NCBI GenBank assembly: GCA_029940345.1
Contig: JAOZRC010000169.1
Location: 1-9,364 of the forward strand
DNA from: Desulfobacterales bacterium
GTDB taxonomy: Bacteria > Desulfobacterota > Desulfobacteria > Desulfobacterales > JAUCGF01
DNA: 9,364 nt
Reading direction: 5' to 3'
Below are positions 6,005-9,364 of the stretch, in pieces. The position numbers and the translations under genes are program-made. Position 1 is the stretch's first letter; each line of letters begins with the position of its first letter. The notes under the pieces are model-generated. The model was not told the origin of the DNA. It made no database searches and was given only the letters and a program-made list of their open reading frames with translations.

Positions 6005-6061
6005 AACTTACAGTTTAACGTTTTGCGTCTGTTCTTCGCAGCATCTGCTAAACTGTAAGTT
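6005..6061. terminator. 13-bp perfect inverted repeat between convergent genes
   Basis: AACTTACAGTTTA (6005-6017) and TAAACTGTAAGTT (6049-6061) pair perfectly across 31 bases, which contain a smaller TGCG/CGCA stem. It lies between the stop of the rightward 103-aa gene and the stop of the leftward phosphatase gene, a natural place for a shared terminator. No clear U-tract follows on either side, so a small element remnant is also possible. Confidence 0.45.
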
Positions 6062-6135
6062 CAGCACTCCGTCGAAAAGGGTACACTGTTTTTAGCGCCC
6101 GATGAAGGATGCCGGTTGATTGAAACCTTTCCACT

Positions 6136-6864
6136 TTACATGCGTGTCATGCAGTTTTTAACAATCACGGTCACATTGTCGGTGCCGCCCATTTCAAGCG
6201 CTGTTTGTATCAGTTTTTGGCCTGCTTCCTGAACCGATTTTGTTTGCAAGATTGTTTTGATCTGTAAATCCGACAGATGCCTTGTCAGTCCGTCTGAGCA
6301 AAGTAATAAGCGGTCATTTTTTTCAATCGTTAAATGGCCGCAGTCCGGTTCGGTTTCCCCGCACCCTACGCATTGCTCCAACATATTTCTTAAAGGGTGC
6401 GTTTTCGCCTGGGCCGGCGTGAGGACGCCGTCATCAATAAATTCCTGTATAAACGTATGATCAGTGGTGATCTGCCTGAATTTCAGATGGTGCAGCAAGT
6501 ACATCCGGCTGTCTCCCACATGAGCCCAATGGATTTTATTTTTATATGAAACGGCAGCGGTTACCGTAGTCCCCATACCTTCCAACCTGGGATTTTTATG
6601 CACTTCCAGGTGGATTTGTTTTTCAGCCGCTGCAATGGCCGCACTCAGATCCTTTTCTAAATTTTTATTAAAAAACCGGCATTCCTGTATTGAATTGATG
6701 ACGATTTGGGCGGCCAGTGCGCCGCCCGCATTGCCTGCCACGCCGTCAGCGACTGCGAACAGAGTCATTCCCGGCAATTTTTTTATCAGAAAGCGATCTT
6801 CATTTTTTTTACGTTTGTATCCGACGTGGCTTTTCCCCCAAATAGCGGTGATTATTGAAGTCAT
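6136..6864 (-). CDS. PP2C-family Ser/Thr protein phosphatase
   Basis: A 242-aa soluble metal-dependent phosphatase expected to remove phosphate from the kinase encoded upstream and from its targets. The PP2C motifs are all present in order: NEDRF with E22 and D23, VADGVAG with D40 and G41, GMGTTVTAA, HVGDSRMYLL, LLLCSDGLT with D191, and GGTDNVTVIV with D229 and N230. Together these supply the two-metal site. Length is typical of the minimal bacterial form (PrpC, Stp, PppA), with no extra domain. Its ATG begins one base after the kinase stop, with GGGGAG from the kinase's last codons as ribosome-binding site, so the two are translationally coupled. A PppA-like role in type VI secretion is conceivable, but no secretion gene is nearby. 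Confidence 0.93.
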   Translation of the reverse strand: MTSIITAIWGKSHVGYKRKKNEDRFLIKKLPGMTLFAVADGVAGNAGGALAAQIVINSIQECRFFNKNLEKDLSAAIAAAEKQIHLEVHKNPRLEGMGTTVTAAVSYKNKIHWAHVGDSRMYLLHHLKFRQITTDHTFIQEFIDDGVLTPAQAKTHPLRNMLEQCVGCGETEPDCGHLTIEKNDRLLLCSDGLTRHLSDLQIKTILQTKSVQEAGQKLIQTALEMGGTDNVTVIVKNCMTRM

Positions 6865-6865
6865 A

Positions 6866-8803
6866 TTATTTTTCTCCCCCCAGATTCAGCACTGTTCTGA
6901 AACCGACACGCGCAAAGGCTTCCCAAGGCTGACGCTCAAGATAAGAATCCCTGTGATCAAGCTCACCCACACCGCCGTGGATATGAAATTCGGGGGTTCC
7001 ACCAGAAGAGCGCATCATTGCCCATTCATTCACGTTTTGTTCAAGTCCCTGAATGCCGGTTCGGTTGGCGGTTGTCTGGGTCACCGGAAGGATACCGGAA
7101 GCCTGGGGTGTGCTCAAAGGCGCCGATTCGGCGCTTTGGGCATGCATCATTTCGGTTTTATCCCATCGTTCTGTCGGGGGCGGAGAGGTGGCCGTATTTT
7201 TCGGTGGCACCGGATCATGGCCGGTTTGAACGGCAAGTTGCCACTGCGCCATTGAAGGCAGCGATTTTCCGTAGAAACTGGCGTAGGCCATTGCCCCAGT
7301 TGGCGTTACCCGCACCACCGGTTTGGCGATATCATCGGATTTCACCCTGAATTTGCCATCCTTGAATGTAATCGGTTCATAACCTTCCCGCACCTCTCCA
7401 AGCAGGAGCAATAATTGCCCATGTCGTAAAACAGATTGTTTTTTAATTTCTATTCCGTCAATTTCATTCAGAAATTGGACATACAAATGGTTCGTGATTT
7501 TGGTTTTATCCATATAAAAAGCATTTACGTATATTTTTTTGGAGGTCTGCTTTCTTTCAAGGGCCATGGGTTGATCAATGGATACGGAAATATTCGCACC
7601 CGGTAGCAGGATCATGGACATATTGTCACTGGCCAGAATCCTGGCAGGAAGCTTCTTGAGTTGATTCATGGGAGGAAGTAGTGTCAGCCGGGGAGCTTTA
7701 TATTTGAATTCTGGCAGGATCAGGGATGCGGTTGCCGGATTTATCACTTTCGGTTGATTCCGAATATGAACTTCATTCAACCCGGTTGTTAATTTTACCG
7801 AATTATTGTGTATTACTATCGTTACGGTAAGAATGACGAATATGGCGGCGCTGGTGAAAAACCAGTATTTCCAATATTCAGGGCCTGCACCGATCCGAGA
7901 ATTTTTATGTTTCTCATAGTCCGTGAGAAGTTCTTCCAGAGAATCATGTAGTTCTTTGACAGAAGAGGTTCTCTGGCTGCGATTTTTGGCGGTGGCCTGT
8001 TGTATGATCCGGTCAAGGGTTTTGAAAAAATCGGATGGCGGCGCGTCCAGGGAAACACTGTTAAAGGGCTTATCCCGTCCTTTTCGCATTTTACCTTCAA
8101 CAACTTCATACATAATTTTACCAAGGGCATATATGTCCACTCGTTCGTCTGTCAGGCCCAAATCGATAAATTGCTCCTGCGGCATATAGGTTATTGTCCC
8201 TAACATGTGGTGAGTTTGGGTCACATTGTCCAGATGATAGCCCCCGGCGATTCCGAAATCCATAATTTTGGGCAGATCATTATCAATCAGGACATTCTCC
8301 GGCTTCAAATCCCGGTGTATCACATCTTTGGCATGCACGACTTTCATACCATCAAGGATCGGGAAAAAGAATTTTTTAAGCCAGTTTTTGACTTTATGTT
8401 CGTCATATCCGAAGCCTTGTTCGGGCATTTTTTGACGTAACGTCTGACCCGGAACATATTCCATCACAATATAATCCATTTCGGCGCCATGAATCTTTAA
8501 CCGATCAAAGTCGTAGACCTGGAGAATATTGGGGTGCTGCATCCTGGCCATTATTTGCACTTCCCGATGGAATCGCTTAATTTCAGAATTGATCTCTTCT
8601 TCATCGCCTTCAAGGCTCTTAATGAATTCCTGGGACATTATTTTCAGCGCCACCTGCCGGTCAAGATTGCGCTGCCGGGCCAAATAAACTTCCCCTTTGC
8701 CGCCTTTGGCGATAAACTGCTGAATTTCCCACTTATCTTTAATAGTCATGCCCTCTTTCAAAAGATACGCGGGATTTGAAGAATGTGTTGTATCGTCAGT
8801 CAT
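6866..8803 (-). CDS. Transmembrane Ser/Thr kinase with SUMF1/FGE-like sensor domain
   Basis: A 645-aa Hanks-type kinase with an outside domain. The cytoplasmic kinase (about 21-300) keeps the key residues: glycine loop AKGGKGEVYLA, K54, E81, catalytic D165 in HRDLKPEN and D182 in DFG. A membrane segment at about 311-333 follows, then a linker, then from about 412 a domain like formylglycine-generating enzyme/SUMF1: VNAFYMDKTKITNHLYVQFL, RVTPTGAMAYASFYGKSLPS, QNVNEWAM, HIHGG and ARVGFR. A Pro/Thr/Ser-rich insert (about 528-585) interrupts that fold, and I see no catalytic Cys pair, so sensing or binding is likelier than catalysis. The ATG at 8801-8803 was preferred (TAGGAT 5-6 nt upstream) over an in-frame TTG at 8833 lying in an inverted repeat. 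It is coupled to the phosphatase gene. Confidence 0.92.
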   Translation of the reverse strand: MTDDTTHSSNPAYLLKEGMTIKDKWEIQQFIAKGGKGEVYLARQRNLDRQVALKIMSQEFIKSLEGDEEEINSEIKRFHREVQIMARMQHPNILQVYDFDRLKIHGAEMDYIVMEYVPGQTLRQKMPEQGFGYDEHKVKNWLKKFFFPILDGMKVVHAKDVIHRDLKPENVLIDNDLPKIMDFGIAGGYHLDNVTQTHHMLGTITYMPQEQFIDLGLTDERVDIYALGKIMYEVVEGKMRKGRDKPFNSVSLDAPPSDFFKTLDRIIQQATAKNRSQRTSSVKELHDSLEELLTDYEKHKNSRIGAGPEYWKYWFFTSAAIFVILTVTIVIHNNSVKLTTGLNEVHIRNQPKVINPATASLILPEFKYKAPRLTLLPPMNQLKKLPARILASDNMSMILLPGANISVSIDQPMALERKQTSKKIYVNAFYMDKTKITNHLYVQFLNEIDGIEIKKQSVLRHGQLLLLLGEVREGYEPITFKDGKFRVKSDDIAKPVVRVTPTGAMAYASFYGKSLPSMAQWQLAVQTGHDPVPPKNTATSPPPTERWDKTEMMHAQSAESAPLSTPQASGILPVTQTTANRTGIQGLEQNVNEWAMMRSSGGTPEFHIHGGVGELDHRDSYLERQPWEAFARVGFRTVLNLGGEK

Positions 8804-8826
8804 GTTGATCCTATCGCTTTTGTCTT

Positions 8827-8912
8827 GTTCCAACGATCCGGTGTTGTGTGCGATTCTATAAACGGAGACAGCAGGGCAGTTCGAAAATGTTCCGATGCCG
8901 GAGCGTTGGAAC
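8827..8912. repeat. 15-bp inverted repeat upstream of the kinase gene
   Basis: 8827-8841 (GTTCCAACGATCCGG) and 8898-8912 (CCGGAGCGTTGGAAC) match as reverse complements at 14 of 15 positions, 56 bp apart. The pair brackets the 5' region of the kinase gene, so it may be an operator pair, a leader structure or the ends of a small lost element. Confidence 0.5.
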
Positions 8913-8922
8913 GAGCTTTCCT

Positions 8923-8940
8923 ATTTGGCTTCGGCCAAAT
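8923..8940. repeat. 7-bp stem with TTCG tetraloop
   Basis: ATTTGGC-TTCG-GCCAAAT is a perfect stem closed by a C(TTCG)G tetraloop on the plus strand. It lies 35-52 bp beyond the stop of the minus-strand SHOCT gene at 8975. Read leftward the loop is CGAA and no U-tract follows, so it is at best a weak terminator for that gene. Confidence 0.4.
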
Positions 8941-8941
8941 T

Positions 8942-8983
8942 CTTCAATATTCATCACCACCTGCCGGGAACTGCCTATTGAAG
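8942..8983 (-). terminator. 8-bp inverted repeat at the end of the SHOCT gene
   Basis: CTTCAATA (8942-8949) pairs with TATTGAAG (8976-8983), which overlaps the stop codon of the 121-aa gene. An overlapping pair GGCAGTTC (8875-8882) / GAACTGCC (8968-8975) offers a competing fold with the kinase leader. It may help end or process the upstream transcript; no U-tract is seen. Confidence 0.3.
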
Positions 8984-9340
8984 TATATCTTTTCTCATGG
9001 ATTCAAATTGATCACGAGTGATTTCGCCGCATGCATAACGCTTTTCCAAAATAGCCATTGCCTGAGAGCCGGTGTTGACACCGGAAGGCGCCCGGCCGCT
9101 CGTAGTGTAAAGCAGCCATCTGACCAAAAATATGATCCCGGCAATTGCCAACCCCCAAAAGACGATCATAAACAGCATGCCGAACCATCCCATCCCCCAA
9201 CCGCCCATCATCCACCGCCCCATACCTCCGTTGTCCCACCGGCCCGGCTGGGCGAATGCAGGGCTTATGTAAATGATGCTCGAAACAATCGCAGACAGGG
9301 CCGCCGCCATTCCCTTTTGAAATCGGTTTTGATAAGCCAT
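8975..9340 (-). CDS. Exported Met/Trp/Gly-rich SHOCT-domain membrane protein
   Basis: A 121-aa protein with a signal peptide (about 1-31, ending SPAFA before QPG), a Gly/Met/Trp-rich stretch outside the membrane (GGMGRWMMGGWGMGWFGM, about 38-55), one membrane segment (about 56-77, LFMIVFWGLAIAGIIFLV) and a C-terminal SHOCT motif (ILEKRYACGEITRDQFESMR). The ATG has GGAGGG just upstream. Family knowledge says only that SHOCT tails are short helical modules. The Met-rich outside part suggests soft-metal binding, which is inference. It shares its layout and tail with the 86-aa protein at 4393-4653. It is separated by about 170 bp from the kinase gene, in the same direction, with hairpins between, so a separate transcript is likely. 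Only 24 bp upstream of it are visible. Confidence 0.85.
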   Translation of the reverse strand: MAYQNRFQKGMAAALSAIVSSIIYISPAFAQPGRWDNGGMGRWMMGGWGMGWFGMLFMIVFWGLAIAGIIFLVRWLLYTTSGRAPSGVNTGSQAMAILEKRYACGEITRDQFESMRKDILQ

Positions 9341-9364
9341 ATTCCCTCCGTCAATCTGGTTATA

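Noticed and set aside
8804..8833. Kinase start at TTG 8833
   Set aside because: It has no convincing ribosome-binding site and lies in the arm of an inverted repeat; the ATG at 8803 has TAGGAT at good spacing.
1..9364. CRISPR array, tRNA, rRNA or phage att site
   Set aside because: No regularly spaced repeats, no cloverleaf-like segments and no integrase were seen on either strand.

Overview
The window looks like an accessory region of a Gram-negative bacterium, most likely a Desulfobacterota (deltaproteobacterial) relative. That placement is inference. It rests on the mix of a ZraS/ZraR-type sigma-54 two-component system, SHOCT-domain membrane miniproteins, PcoA/CopA- and CopB-type copper proteins, and a Ser/Thr kinase fused to an SUMF1-like domain. 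No rRNA, tRNA or complete IS is present to fix the taxonomy.

Layout. Positions 1-785 hold no intact gene. They contain a 60-codon remnant of an OmpA-family C-terminus on the minus strand (169-351), a diverged ~300-bp palindromic element (367-666) that looks like a decayed MITE or a large structured element, a short tandem repeat, and a perfect 11-bp hairpin. Positions 786-3951 (minus) hold a response regulator and its membrane histidine kinase, in the order kinase then regulator with a 7-nt gap. Divergent from them, an exact-consensus sigma-54 promoter (4161-4176) faces right, with a perfect 8+8 dyad (3995-4012) placed like an enhancer about 150 bp upstream. The promoter opens onto a structured leader, a small SHOCT membrane protein (4393-4653), fragments of a CopA multicopper oxidase (4717-5226) and a CopB outer-membrane protein (5227-5523) in one reading frame broken by a TGA, and a 103-aa protein of unknown function (5649-5960). 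Facing left are a PP2C phosphatase (6136-6864) and a Ser/Thr kinase (6866-8803) separated by one base, and before them a second SHOCT, Met/Trp/Gly-rich membrane miniprotein (8975-9340).

How it fits together. The kinase's periplasmic sensor carries two Met-rich clusters, and the opposite operon keeps the debris of copper-handling genes. The simplest reading is that envelope metal stress, probably copper, activates the sensor, which phosphorylates the sigma-54 activator; the activator binds the intergenic dyad and fires the promoter. The effector genes downstream have been gutted by deletions, while regulator, promoter, SHOCT protein and terminal small protein remain open. The kinase/phosphatase pair forms a second, independent envelope-facing signalling unit: a cytoplasmic kinase, one membrane segment and an outside SUMF1-like domain, with the phosphatase as its likely off-switch.
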